Source: Diphasiastrum complanatum
Taxonomy: Eukaryota > Streptophyta > Lycopodiopsida > Lycopodiales > Lycopodiaceae
Assembly: GCA_029204225.1 (NCBI GenBank)
Contig: CM055101.1
Coordinates: 2,470,528-2,534,527, forward strand
Direction of reading: 5' to 3'
DNA length: 64,000 nucleotides
Shown here in pieces: positions 9,841 to 21,014 of this stretch (positions within the stretch are counted from its first letter, which is position 1; each line of letters opens with the position of its first letter). The notes beneath the pieces were generated by a model. It searched no databases, was not told the origin of the DNA, and saw nothing but the letters and a program-made list of their open reading frames with translations. The position numbers and the translations under genes are program-made.

Positions 9841-11099
9841 GCGAATAACTAGTCTAGTTAGCTCAACCCGCACATGACTCAAGGCCACTCTCTCAAGCAG
9901 AGATGAATCTTTTCAGGCATCAAGTGCAGGTATATAGTCAAATTTTGAACACTATCAGGAGGAGTTCGACAAATACCGAGCCAACGTAACTCAAGAGCTC
10001 ACCCAGGCCAAACAAGCCCTCAAGGCTTGTGAACAATTTATGGAAAAGAAGACTCAACCAACTCCAGTGGTGATTCCAATGCCACCTCTTTGATACTGCA
10101 CATGCAAGTACGAACTAGGACCAAGGCTAGCAGGCAGTAGGGGCAATAAGTCAGGATCAGGGGTCAGGTAGACAAGATTAAGGACCTCCTGATACTGGAG
10201 CTGAGATGTGGGACCAAGGCCAAGACATGGGTCCCAGTCATAGCCACGAGGAAGGACAAGCCTCCTCATCAAGAGGCTCGCGCACGATATTTGCCAATCG
10301 GGCTTTCCGGCGTCCCAAGTCCGTGGAGGAGAAAATCAATGAATTCCTATCCAAATATTCCCACGAGTCCTCAAGAGGCAGCTGGCAGATATCCTTTTTG
10401 GCACAAACCATAAAAGACAATGGGTTGCAAGCACTATCCGACCTCCAACCACAACCTGACTGGCATCAGCAGCTATTCAAACGGGACCTTGAGGCCATCA
10501 GGGCCTATGTGACCAATTCACAACAGCTAAGAGTGAATGCGCATTTCCTGCCATGCACACAACGATCCAAATGGGTGGAATGATGTACTCCTCTGAACAA
10601 GATCACCATCCAGAACTGTAATTGGCCGAGAATTCCTTCAGAGCATGGTTGGGATATGGATGTAGACGCCCGAAGGGTTCTCACCCAATTTTCTAATAAG
10701 TATTTCAACTGTCCTGACCCAACAGTCACGACAACCACTTACGCCCAGGACTTAGAGCATCTAATGAGAATCAAAACGAAGTGGGACAATTTTCTCCCCC
10801 AATATTCTTTGATCCAAATAAGGCGTTAGCCTCAGAAAAAGTGGAAGATCAGCTTCCAATAGCTCAAGTATACTACCGAGCCGCATTCCTTGGCGATCCT
10901 TGGATGCGCAGATTCCAAGCGTGGGTCGGCTAACATGAGACCACAAGTCCCTTCACACGTCCAAGGACTTGAAGAAGCTGGACCGAATAAACTTCATGGA
11001 AGATGTCACTGGCTACCTTCCACCAGAGGCGGGCCAAGAAGACTTTGTACTAAACCGGCAGAGTGCCGAGGGACCGACACTACTTCAGGCCATGGGTCC
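9841..11099 (+). mobile_element. Retroelement-like remnant of uncertain type
   Basis: There is one medium reading frame (10206-10583; FRRPKSVEEKINEFL, then GSWQISFLAQTIKDNGL) and scattered in-frame pieces to about 11000. It is plausibly a gag/capsid-like remnant, ending where a Gypsy-type LTR begins at 11100. No catalytic motif is visible. Assignment as retroelement rests mainly on context. Confidence 0.35.
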
Positions 11100-11335
11100 T
11101 GTTGGGGGTATTCCCAACATATTGTAAATAAATAGTATTGGCTAATAAAATATGTTGCGAGGGCATGGCATCCTACGCGTATAAGCCCATGGCCCAATGA
11201 GCACACAAGTTGAGTTGTAAATAGAATAACAGACTTGGCCCCCCTTGTAATTAGAATAAAACTTGTGGCCCAAAATCATTTTAAACTTAGAAGTCTATTA
11301 TTTTAGAGTTGGGTCCAAATGGAGAGTAGGACTTG
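11100..11335 (+). mobile_element. Gypsy-family LTR, 5' portion (copy 1)
   Basis: It begins TGTTGGGGGTATTCCCAACA, an LTR-like start with a short inverted repeat, followed by TGTTGCGAGGGCATGGCATCC and GGCCCAATGAGCACAC. The same sequence recurs at 19083-19285 (+), 15675-16425 (-) and 62196-62873 (-), the last two next to Gypsy features. Here it is truncated near GGGTCCAAATGG. Confidence 0.65.
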
Positions 11336-11339
11336 CTCA

Positions 11340-12250
11340 TCAGTCAGTTCAGTCTCCTTGTTATAATCGGAACATGTTTCCAAGGGACTAAATCATCATC
11401 CATTGGGTTCTCAATAGATTCCGCTGACAGCCATGCTACGTTTATCATATTCACTCCAAATGTAATTGGTGTGTCCATGATGTAGCACTTGGGTGAAGAT
11501 GTGTTGGGTTCAGGATCCGATTCGTATTGACATGCTTGGCAGTCAATCGTTCCTAATGCATCCGTCCATCTCACGACATCCGTCTCTGAATCGTAGTGAC
11601 CCCCCTTGAATTATGTTGGGTGATCAATCATGTGATCTGTCGTGGATGATCTGTCATCAGCCTTGGGTGCAAGTGGTTTCACTGCCCATGTGGTTGGATC
11701 AACCTTTACAGCCTGCTCTATGTTCTCAAATGTGAGTTTCCCCGTACCCCAGTTGTGACTACTTGCGCAGTCCTCACCCATGGTCTTCCCAGTAAAACAC
11801 GGTATGCAGATGGAGACTTAGGTATATACATTACTACAAAGATAATCACAAACGGGTCATCTAGGAACTTCCTTGGTTTAAAGCGCGCGATGAGAGCCAC
11901 TTTAACTGCTTCCCAAGTGGATTTCTCTTCCTCTGACAGGTTGAAAAATCAATCTTGAGCCACCGCTACTAGGGACATGGGAAACAACATCAACTTCTCT
12001 GTAGGTGTTCGATTGCCGTAGATTTCACAAGCTTGCTCGTAGATCTGGAAGAAGCGGATGGGATCTGATGCTCCATTGTATTTTGGTATCTCCATCCGAG
12101 GTGCCCTCCGGACTACTTGTAAGGGAGCGACAGGTACAAGTTGACCCATTGGATCCATTGGCATTGGTTCCGGTTTTGCCTCTTATTGCGCAACTACTGA
12201 TCTGGGAAGGTGTGGTGCTTGATTCACTATCCTTCTTGCTATTGATCATC
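11340..12250 (-). mobile_element. Gypsy gag-protease remnant with internal deletion
   Basis: The minus-strand pieces are in order. The gag part is at 12164-11949 (PKYNGASDPIRFFQIYEQA), then a TGA where a Trp is expected, then STWEAVKVALIARFKPRKF. A direct switch near 11865 leads to a protease-end signature, YRVLLGRPWVR, and a linker to 11344. The zinc knuckle and most of the protease are missing, so gag is joined to the end of pro by deletion. Confidence 0.6.
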
Positions 12251-13502
12251 CAGATCTCATATTCATCCGATGGTGGGATCCAAGATAGTTGGATCTTGCT
12301 TGTACAATGGAATGCACTCTAAATCTTAAGATCTGATCAATCTGATTGGCCAGAAGTGAAAATCAAGCCCTTTACGGTGGTTTTTTCTTGATAAATTTTT
12401 ACTCGTTACACTGATTGACCTGAAATTTTGATAGTAGTTGGATCTGGTGCAGATCTTTTCATTGATCTAGTCTGCGAGTGTTCTCTGGTGCGAGGGTTCT
12501 TTAGCTGTTTTGTAGACAAAAAATCTTGATATCTCTCAGATCTTTGGAAAGTAACTCTCGCAAGGATCACAGGAGCTGAATCTGGTCTGGATCTCAATCT
12601 AAAAAGCTCTGCAAGAGTTAATTCTCACAAGAAGTGAAAATTTCACTGTTTGCGAGGGTTCAAAACCACTAATTTGGCTTGATCTTCATCAAGTTTCAGT
12701 ACTAACTCTTGCAAGCTTCTTCACTAATGGAAATTGATATTCTAGATTGATTGAAATGGTCTGCTAGGGTTCTCTTTGGAAGGATTTGTTGGATCGTCAC
12801 TTTTTAGTGATTTTTTAGCACTTAAACCAAATCTTCTGCTCATTGGAATCAAATTAACTCTCACATACTCTTTTGTGTCCTGGTCTCACTGAGATGGAAT
12901 TTCAAAATTCTCTGTGAGGGTTCTTGCCCACGAGAACTAAAAATTTTAGTGTTTGCGAGGGTTCTTTGGAATTTTTCCATTTTTTTTTTCACTAGGAACT
13001 CTCACACAAGAACTTAGACAGTGAAGTAGCTCTCACAAGCTTCTCTGTGTCCTGGTCTCACTGAGATGGAACTTCAGAGGACTTTGCGAGAATTCTGGTG
13101 AGGATTTGTTATTTTTTTTGGATTTTTACAAGGGTTTTTTTGAATTTTTATGATTTTTTTTCTGATTTTTGCAATCTGCTTGGAACTAACTCTCGCAGGC
13201 TTCTATGTAGGTCTGGGACAGTACCTTGGAGCTGCTGCCAGTCATGCAAGGGTTATCTCTCACTGGTTTTGGAGAAAACAAAATTTGTTGAAAATTTTGG
13301 TTCTTTTTTTGTGAACTCGAGGGTGAAGGCCTGTCCTAAGTTCTTAAGACCAAAAGATTTAATTGGCTTATCATTCACATAAAGCTAGTCTTGAATCAGC
13401 TTAATGAAATTCAAATAAGACTTTAAATCAAAACTCGAAAAACATTGCATCACATAGATTCATTCACACAACAGTGGAAGCACTGAAGGGTCAAGATGGG
13501 GA
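12251..13502. repeat. Spacer with degenerate ~172-bp repeats
   Basis: No coding sequence is supported. The phrase GTGTCCTGGTCTCACTGAG recurs at about 12875 and 13047 (period 172). Variants of CTCTCACAAGCTTCT and GCGAGGGTTCT recur between 12590 and 13220, so this is an old tandem array. It is probably the untranslated part of the minus-strand Gypsy element. Confidence 0.4.
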
Positions 13503-13525
13503 CCCCCCCCCCCCCCTCCCCCCCC
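13503..13525 (+). repeat. Poly-C tract (C14-T-C8)
   Basis: Fourteen C, one T, then eight C. It is followed by a short T run. The exact length may be affected by assembly error, as with any long homopolymer. Confidence 0.8.
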
Positions 13526-13724
13526 TCGAAGAATTTTTTTTTTTATCATTATGCAAATCCAATTGGCCAATGCCAATTACATATACAATGGATTCCAATA
13601 GGGGTCTCAGATGTAGGAACATCAACTTACATAAACTTAGTTTATATTGAATGATCTTAATTCCATATCTAGCTTAACAAAAGCATAGAAATTTCTTCAT
13701 AAGTCTTAGTCTTTCCGACATGTA

Positions 13725-14085
13725 ATCATGTTGGATCTTAGATTCTTGTCATGCAATCCAAATGGATCTTAGATTCTTGACATGCAATCATGATGGTTTT
13801 TAGATTCTTGTCATGCAATCATGAGGGTTCATAGATTCTTGGCATGCATGGTCATTAGGCAATGCATGGTGTGACATGCAAGCTTCAAATCCGACATGCA
13901 AGCTTTAGATTTGACATGCAAGATCTGATATGCATGGACAATAGGCCACTAATGGTATGCAAGCTTCAAATCTGACATGCACGCTTTAGATCTAATATGC
14001 ATGGACAATAAGCCACTAATGGTATGACATGCAAGATCTATATCTGACATGCAAGGACAATAGGCCACAGATAGCCTAACATGCA
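13725..14085 (+). repeat. Interspersed GACATGCAAGCTT-type tandem repeats
   Basis: Two short-unit degenerate arrays adjoin. Units around TTAGATTCTTG(A/T)CATGCAATCA come first. Units around GACATGCAAGCTTCAAATC and CATGGACAATAGGCCACTAATGG follow. The copies diverge, and no reading frame is supported. Confidence 0.6.
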
Positions 14086-15655
14086 AAAGTACTGATCAAC
14101 CATTCTTACATATGGGTAACAGTTTCAAAAGCATATCATGGTTTCAAGAGAAAGTGAAAGTGTGTGTGAGAGAGAGAGTGTGTGTGTGTTTATGTGTGTG
14201 ATGTGAAAGAGAGATAGAAAATCCAAGGGTTTGAGCTCCAAAAATCCTGTAATCACAAAAAATAGCATAGCCTCCTTGAGGTAATGCCTCGATCCTCTTC
14301 TCCAAAGCACCTGTACACAACAAATAACAAAATGACAGAGCTTGGATGCAACATCCTTCCATCCTCCTGGTAGAGGGGCACATTTCCACTTATATAGAGA
14401 GTGGAGAGTCCTTCCAAAGTGAGAGAGGTGTCAAGTTCAAGTGCATGAGGTGTGAGGAAGGTCCCAATGGGACTTGGGAGAAGTGGAGTGCATGGATGAG
14501 GTGTATTAGTTGAAGAGGGTGAATGGGTGATGTGTAATAGCTTGGGAGAGGAGAGTTATTATGGTGATTTGGCATTTGAAGTGAGAGTGTAGGAGGGCAT
14601 CCCATTCTAGGTGTCAAATAGCCTAGAATGCATGTGGAAAAGTAGGTGGGAGGTAGGTGATACAAGGTTCAAACTTGGCTTTTAATTACGTATAATTTTA
14701 CATGGTTACAACTTGGAATTCACCCAAGTGCAATCTTTCTAAGTAAGAGCCAAGGTATATGTCCATCTTGTTTTTGCATAATGTCTATCAATTCCTAGGC
14801 CCTTTTTTTTTAGAGGTTGTCCATCCTCAATCATGGTCATTTGCACTTATTTTCTAGAGGTTGCCCATCCTCAATCATGGTGGAACAAGTCACTAGGGTG
14901 TGATCAGATCCTAGGCCTTGTCATGTTCTTTATAGACTCCTCTGAGCTTTCATTATAGACTTAGTAATAAGCCTTCTTTATAGACTCTACTGAGCCTTCA
15001 TTGTAGACTTTGTCAAAAGCCTTCTTGTTTACTGTTTTTAAGCTTAGAAAGCTTTTTGTTCTGATTCTTGTTCTTCTGGCACTTTCTCGAGTACTTGCAC
15101 ATACCCTCAAAGAGAGATTAGTCCTTAAACCCAAAGGGCTTCTTCTTCTTGTTCCGATTCTTCAAATACATTCGTGAGTACTGCACATCCCTTCAAAGAA
15201 AGGTCAGTGTTCATAATACCATCAAACATGGTTCATAGAATATTCTTAGTTCTATAGGTGTCAATGCATGTTACTCAATTCATTAAAGTAATAAATTCGT
15301 ACAATATCCTAAAAGAATATTGATCATTGATAATTCTATATCATCAAAGTCTATCTGGGTTGGAAGCTGGAAAAGTCTTTATTACTTAGGATCAATTTGT
15401 CTCTACAAATTACATTTTCCCTCCAAAATGCATATTGGTGTGTTTTTTGGGTTTTCTCAGTTTCGGTTTGGATGTCAAGCCCTTAGAGACTATTCAGGGT
15501 CTCCTCTACCCTCTCACACCTCCTCCGCTAGTTGTGAACAGTCCAAACACAGAAAAATACAGAAAACTAACTCTAAACACCCAAAAATCTACCTAAAACT
15601 ACTCCAAAAAGCAAGAAATAGCTAAAATACAGCTATACTCGTTAGTGGAAACCTA
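14086..15655 (-). other. Non-coding interior, probably Gypsy leader sequence
   Basis: No conserved coding sequence is visible on either strand. Two copies of TTGCCCATCCTCAATCATGG-like text (14818-14880) and of TTCTTTATAGACTC (14930-14990) show local duplication. It lies directly downstream, on the minus strand, of the Gypsy primer-binding site at 15656, so it is probably leader plus later insertions. Confidence 0.35.
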
Positions 15656-15673
15656 TCCCCGGCAACGGCGCCA
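15656..15673 (-). promoter_or_regulatory. Gypsy primer-binding site (tRNA-Asp type)
   Basis: The minus strand reads TGGCGCCGTTGCCGGGGA, the site typical of plant Tat/Athila-like Gypsy elements. An LTR end (…CTACA) precedes it by one base. It fixes the orientation of the adjacent LTR. Confidence 0.85.
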
Positions 15674-15674
15674 C

Positions 15675-16425
15675 TGTAGGGTCGAAGATCTCGTGTAGTA
15701 GTAGCCCTCCTGCCTGTCAACAAGGGTTAGAACACTGGGTAGGTGCCTAACTATAAATAGATGCTACTTCTAGGTAGTTCTCTACTTTTTCTCTAACTCT
15801 ATCACCACTAACACTACACACCCCTAACTCTACTCTACTGGACTAAAATTTCTCATGATTTTGTGTGAAAGAGAAGAGAAGAATAGAAGAGATGGAGAGG
15901 AGAAGAGAGAAAGAGAGAGATAGAGTGGAGAGGGAGGTTAGCTCAAAAGCTCAAGATACATGCTAATGGAGAAACCATAACTATTAAAACAACAGCATAG
16001 AAATGGGAACAAATAGAAACACACAACAAAAAGCATTAGCATGAGTGCTTAGCAAATGAGGATGATTGGCTCTCCAATTTGGTAGAGTTTCTTCCTTCTC
16101 ATTAAGCATGAAAAATAGAGTACATGAGGTGCCTTTTGATAAATGGGGAAGGCCCCTGTCCCAAAATACTATTGGCTAATATGTACACTAATCCTATCCA
16201 TTCATCTTGGACTCAACTTGATCCAAAGGTCTTAAAAAAGTACATTGGATTTCACATGATTCATGTGAGTCTCCATTTGGCCCCAACTCTAAAATAATAG
16301 ACTTCTAAGTTTAAAATGATTTTGGGCCGCAAGTTTTATTTTGATTACAAAGGGGCCCAAGTCTATTATTCTATTTACAACTCAACTTGTGTGCTCATTG
16401 GGCCATGGGCTTATACGCGATGTCA
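15675..16425 (-). mobile_element. Gypsy LTR (copy 2), nearly full
   Basis: On the minus strand it runs from the GGCCCAATGAGCACAC region (16400) through TTTAAACTTAGAAGTCTATT and ATTAGCCAATAGTATTTTGG, to a CT/GA-rich segment and the CA end at 15675, next to the primer site. The first ~70 bases of the LTR are missing relative to copies 1 and 4. Confidence 0.7.
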
Positions 16426-17270
16426 TGCCGACAATACAAAATACATGTCGGCCTGTGAGCGAGACAATTTTGTAGAGGATCTGTAGATCCAGAAGTCCGC
16501 TAGTAAGCGAGACATTATTCGTGAGAGAACTGTATTTCTCTCACGCCAATGCACTGCATGGATCTGTCTTGTAGTGTTTGAAAAATCAGAAGATCAATAG
16601 ATAATATTGTAACTGTTTTGCACATATTATTTTGAATGATTGTATGATCTCAAAAGAATATTAGTCTGCTACTATTCGTGTATCTGATTCACTTGTTTAT
16701 TCAATTTCGCACATTGGTTTGATTTTGTTGAATGCTATATTAATCTGTTACCGTAGATCAGCATGGTAGGAATGATATAGCCGGCAGTGATCAACAATCA
16801 TATCTGAATTTTTGACGAATTGATTTTTGTTCGCGAATGCTTTCGCTTCGTTTCGCTTCGCGATTACTTGGCTATAAGTGTAAATCAGAGCTCACTTAAG
16901 TTTTGTTTCGTTTCGTCTTCTCTCGTTACAAAACCTGATTGATCTTTTTCGTGAATTCTTCTCTTTCGTCTAGTTTCGCTTCATTTCATTTCGTTTCGTG
17001 ATCTCTATGCTTCCAGTATGAATCAATGTCAGAGCTTGTTTAAGTTTCGCTTTGCTTCACTTCGTTTCGTTTTTGTCTAGATTTCGTCTCGTTTTGTTTT
17101 GTTGTGTTACATAATCTGATTGATCCAACACGAATGATTCTCGAACAGAAATAATTCGAGTTTCACGAATCGTTCAAGACTTTTATCAATTTGTCACCAG
17201 AGTTCTAGCGGGAATTTGCATTTTCTGAGTGCATAATTTTCCATCAGTGATCAAGTTGATCAAATAAGCG
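16426..17270. repeat. Low-complexity TTTCG/TTCG-rich block, possibly a decayed LTR
   Basis: From about 16835 to 17105 the sequence is dominated by TTTCGTTTCGCTTCG-like words, with an inverted CGAATCG near 17165. Short words (TTCACGAATCG and the complement of CGAAACGAAAC) also occur in the LTRs of the complete Copia element at 19286. A related LTR in the opposite orientation is possible but not shown. Confidence 0.3.
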
Positions 17271-17275
17271 GAAAA

Positions 17276-18697
17276 AAATGTTTAAGTAGGAGGAGTGTCA
17301 TGTACTTTTAGTACATGTGTGCTTATAAATGCAAGATAATATCCAATATAAGCTTTGTTGGACCCAAAAATGTAAAGTTTTCATATGTGTGGGGACATCC
17401 CAAATGTGTCATTGATCTCCTAAGATGTGGCTGATTGCACAAAGATCAAGCTATAGATGGATTTCAAGATCTATATTAAAAAATCTAAGGCAAGAGCATG
17501 TAGAACATGCATAAATCATTCACTCAAGTACATACACATGTAAAGGTAACTCATGATGAAAAAACTAAGTGAAGAAAGGCTTGCTCTCAGGTAGAGAGAG
17601 AAAGTACATGCACTAGCTCTCAGGCAGAGAGAAAAGACACCACAATCTCTGAGTGTAGAATCTTACTTTCACTCCAAAAAACTAAGTGTAGAATGGTTCT
17701 CTCTCACATACTAGTAGTAACTCGAGGTAAGAAGAGTGAAATATGATTGGACCCCTTCTTTTTCTCCTCCTAATTTGATTGGCTTAGTGACATAATGGCC
17801 CTCAAATTTGATTGGATCAATTTCATGGATCTCTCTCTTTTGATTGGTCACATGATCTCAAGACAACTCATAAAAAGTGTCACTTACTCTCTCTCATCAT
17901 GACAAATGTAGAAAGCCTAAGCTAGCTCGAGCCACATCACACTCTAAATTTGGCCCTATCACTTACTAACATGTACCCCTAGATAGCTTTTACAGACTTT
18001 CACACTCCTTAAAAGATATCTATTCTAATTTAGCATATATCTTGGATCAAGCCAAGATTGGATCTAAGCTTGATGAAAGCACTCTTGAGCACTAGCTTGG
18101 TGAGAAGATCGGCAATGCATGATGATGATCCAATGTGCTCCAAGTTGATCTCTCCTCCAATAAGCTTTTCCCTTACAAAACGATATGCAGCTTCAATATA
18201 CTTGCTCCTTGCATGAAATATAGGATTGTTGACAAGGGCTTGGGCCGAGATGTTGTCACACTTGATCATAGGTAGATCTTCATCCTTGATGCACTTGAGC
18301 TTCAATAATAGTCTTTTGATCCAAATCACCTCTTTTGTTGTTGTTGTTGTTGTTGTTGTAAGGGCATTATACTCGGCCTCACAAGATGATAGTGAAATAT
18401 TGTCTTGTTTCTTGGATAGCCAAGATACAAGATTTCCTCCAAGAAATATAGTGTAGGCACTTGTGGATTTTCTATCCACCTTATTACTAGCAAAATCCGA
18501 GTCCGAGTAAGCAGCCTTTGATAGATCTTTACTTTTATAGAGGAGTACATAATCATGTGTATGGTCAACAAAATCAAGAAGCCAATAAGACTCCTAAAAA
18601 AAGTGATGTCCTTGAAAGATCTTTCATTTTTCTCATTAGGATCTTTTACAATATGCTCTATAGGTGTATCTACACTCTTGATAAACTTTTTGAGCAT
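17276..18697 (-). mobile_element. Copia 3' fragment: RT end, RNase H and 3' LTR
   Basis: The minus strand reads RT thumb-type text (18697-18500; IEHIVKDPNEKNERSFKD), then RNase H from 18479 (DRKSTSAYTIFLGG, CEAEYNAL, DLLTKLV) to 18030. A purine tract AGGGGTACA follows, and an LTR starts TGTTAG at 17971 and runs toward about 17276. After CEAEYNAL the frame contains eight Thr encoded by an ACA/ACT-type trinucleotide expansion (18334-18360). The 5' part is missing. Confidence 0.75.
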
Positions 18698-19082
18698 TGA
18701 AAGAGCATATCTAGATTGACTTATGAAAGCATGATCATGAATAGATCGATCTCTAGGCCTAGTATGTAGTGAAACTCTTCTAGATTTTGCATTTTAAACT
18801 CACTTCTCATTAGGGGATATTAGAAATCAAAATGAGCCCTTTTGTAAAAAAAAACATTTTTGGCTTTCCGGGCCAAAATTTTACGATTTTCAAAACTCCC
18901 ACTGGGCAGAACTTGTTAAAAATTCTCAATTCTAGCTTGACTAGTTTTGGTCTTATGACTTGTAAATAGTTAGATGGTCATGATGTGGCTTGTCACACGT
19001 GCCAAATAGCATAGGATTCCATTCATAAAGATGTTCTCAAGTTGACCTAAGTGATAGAACCTTTGGAATGAGTCCAAATCAT
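18698..19082. other. Short spacer, nothing recognised
   Basis: No convincing frame, terminal repeat or RNA gene is visible between the Copia fragment and the Gypsy LTR piece that starts at 19083. Confidence 0.4.
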
Positions 19083-19285
19083 TGTTGGGAATATTTCCAA
19101 CATAGAGCGAATAAAAGAAAATGAGTCAATAAATGTGTTGCGAGGGCATGGCTTCCTGCGAGTATAAGCCCATGATCCAATGAGCACACAAGGCGATTGA
19201 AATAGAAATAATGGACTTGGGCCCCTTGTAATTAAAATAAAACTTGAGGTCCAAAGTCATTTTAAAGTTAAAAGTCTATTATTTT
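19083..19285 (+). mobile_element. Gypsy LTR (copy 3), left piece, split by a Copia insertion
   Basis: It begins TGTTGGGAATATTTCCAACA and follows copy 1 through TGTTGCGAGGGCATGGC, CCAATGAGCACACAAG and AAAAGTCTATTATTTT. The Copia element at 19286-23917 interrupts it. After the element, ATTTTAGAGTTGGGTCCAAA continues exactly where copy 1 predicts. Similarity is lost by about 23940. Confidence 0.8.
19281..19285 (+). repeat. Target-site duplication ATTTT (left)
   Basis: ATTTT occurs immediately before the 5' LTR and again immediately after the 3' LTR (23918-23922). An uninterrupted copy of the target (copy 1, near 11300) has it once, as expected for integrase-made 5-bp duplications. Confidence 0.85.
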
Positions 19286-20040
19286 TGTCAGAAATGGTGA
19301 ACTCTTGCAACATTGCCGCACCACGAACACGAAGCGAAGGTCGAACGGAGAACAATTTGCAAAAGTTAATGTGCCTTGACTCGAAGGACGAACGATTCGC
19401 GAATCATTTGTGAATCGTAAACATGCCTTCAAGACCACAAAAGCCGCAAAACGACGCAAAACAAGAAGACACGAAAAAAACGAAAGGAGAATCTTTTGCG
19501 CTGCCAACTGGCAGCTCAACAGGCTTGGATTCTTAGACTTCACGCCCAGCTGAAACGGGTAGCAACGACGGAGAGTAACTGATTAGTTGATTAGCGTTAA
19601 CTACTCTTGTAAATATTTGCTTAGCTATCTTGTAAACTCCACACAGTGGAGATAAAAACTATATTTTTGGATCATAACATAGACTGTAATATTTTAAGAT
19701 ACAACGAGACAGAGAGAGTAGAGCAGAAAATGAAAAAAAAAAAAAAATGACACAGTTGTGTATGAAAGTCTGACAATGAGCAGAACACAGCGAAAGAGTA
19801 GAGCGTCAGTAGGTCGCCGACGAATGAGACATTGACGACCTCACTTTAAAAATCAAACTGATCATTGATTGCTCTATTTTCGTGCATCTCCTTATCTTAC
19901 GCTATCTTGATTGCTAGAATGAAATTTGTTCTGTGATGTGTAATCGCGTGTCTAGGTTCTTGTGAAACCTTCGCACAAAAGAAAATTTCAAAAGAAATAA
20001 AATCGTTCGCGATAATGAAAAAAAAAACAGTTTTGCGACA
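19286..20040 (+). repeat. 5' LTR of the complete Copia element
   Basis: 755 bp, TGTCA…GCGACA. It contains repeated CGAAGG/CGATTCGCGAATC-like words and an A-rich run. The tRNA-Met-type primer site follows directly. Confidence 0.9.
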
Positions 20041-20052
20041 TGGTATCAAAGC
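20041..20052 (+). promoter_or_regulatory. Copia primer-binding site
   Basis: TGGTATCAAAGC differs from the common plant Copia site TGGTATCAGAGC at one base. It abuts the 5' LTR with no gap. Confidence 0.8.
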
Positions 20053-20104
20053 ACACAGATTGCTACTACTGATATCTAAGCAATGATTCTCTAGACAACA
20101 CAAT

Positions 20105-20990
20105 ATGGCTACAACAATCCAGACAAGAGTAGCAATCAGTCTTGATTGCACAAATTACAAAATCTGGAAATTCAAAATCAAAACACTTCTGAAGGGCGAA
20201 GCATTAGAGGAGTTTTGAGCTCCAAAAAGACCCTTTAAGAATTCGTGCAAGATGTAGTTTATATTATTAAAAGATTATAACACTAATACATTTGACTTGC
20301 CATAACTTTTTAATTGTAGCTCAAAAGTATGTCATCTAATATATCATTGGAAAGCTCTTGTCAAGCGCTTTTCAATGCACCAAACTTTGCTAAATTTGGA
20401 CTTACCACTAAAAAGCTATGCCATTTTTGGTGTGAAATCAAAATGTGGACTCAAAAAGTTACCAGGTTCCAGCACCACAACAGCTGATGTACTTCATGAA
20501 TTCTCTACTGACGTCCTATCAGCCGCTGAGAATGCTCATACTAAGTCTACTAGATATGACATTCGACAAAGCAGCCAGTCTTGTCGCTGACGAGAGACCG
20601 ATGAGAGACGAAAGAGAGAGAAGCAATGATCAAGAGAAGGCCCTCTTCACAAAAGGAACGAAGAAGAACAAGAACAAACCAAGATTCAAGAAGACGAAGT
20701 CCTCGAATCAACAATCTTTTACCTGTGATCACTGTGACAAACTAGGCCATACGACCAACAAATACTGGTTCAATCCAACAATACCTTGCATGCACTACAA
20801 GAAGAAGAGGCACTTTGCATACGACTGCAGATTCAACCCAAAAAGAAAAAACAAAGCTGAAAAAGCTAATATTGTAGAGTCATCCAAGGATACAGATAGA
20901 GGTGACGAAGCCTTCACGAATCTTGATGAAGCTTCAACGAGCTACACCGAACAAAACTACGATGTGATCATTGATTCAGAACAACATCAC
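20105..20990 (+). pseudogene. Copia gag with a ~240-bp foreign insert
   Basis: Gag starts at the ATG 20105 (…CTNYKIWKFKIKTLL) and meets a TGA at 20216. Unrelated A+T-rich sequence fills about 20217-20460. Gag-like sequence resumes (LRMLILSLLDMTFDKAAS) and reaches a CCHC-type knuckle near 20728-20770 (CDHCDKLGHTTNKYW, where Trp-Phe replaces the last Cys) with a second C-H-C cluster after it. The middle of gag is therefore replaced, and capsid function is lost. Confidence 0.7.
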
Positions 20991-21014
20991 ACATCACCTG
21001 CAACAAGAAAATCT

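Noticed and set aside
13725-14085. CRISPR-like array
   Set aside because: Units vary in length and sequence and have no constant repeat/unique spacer structure; this is plant DNA with degenerate tandem repeats.
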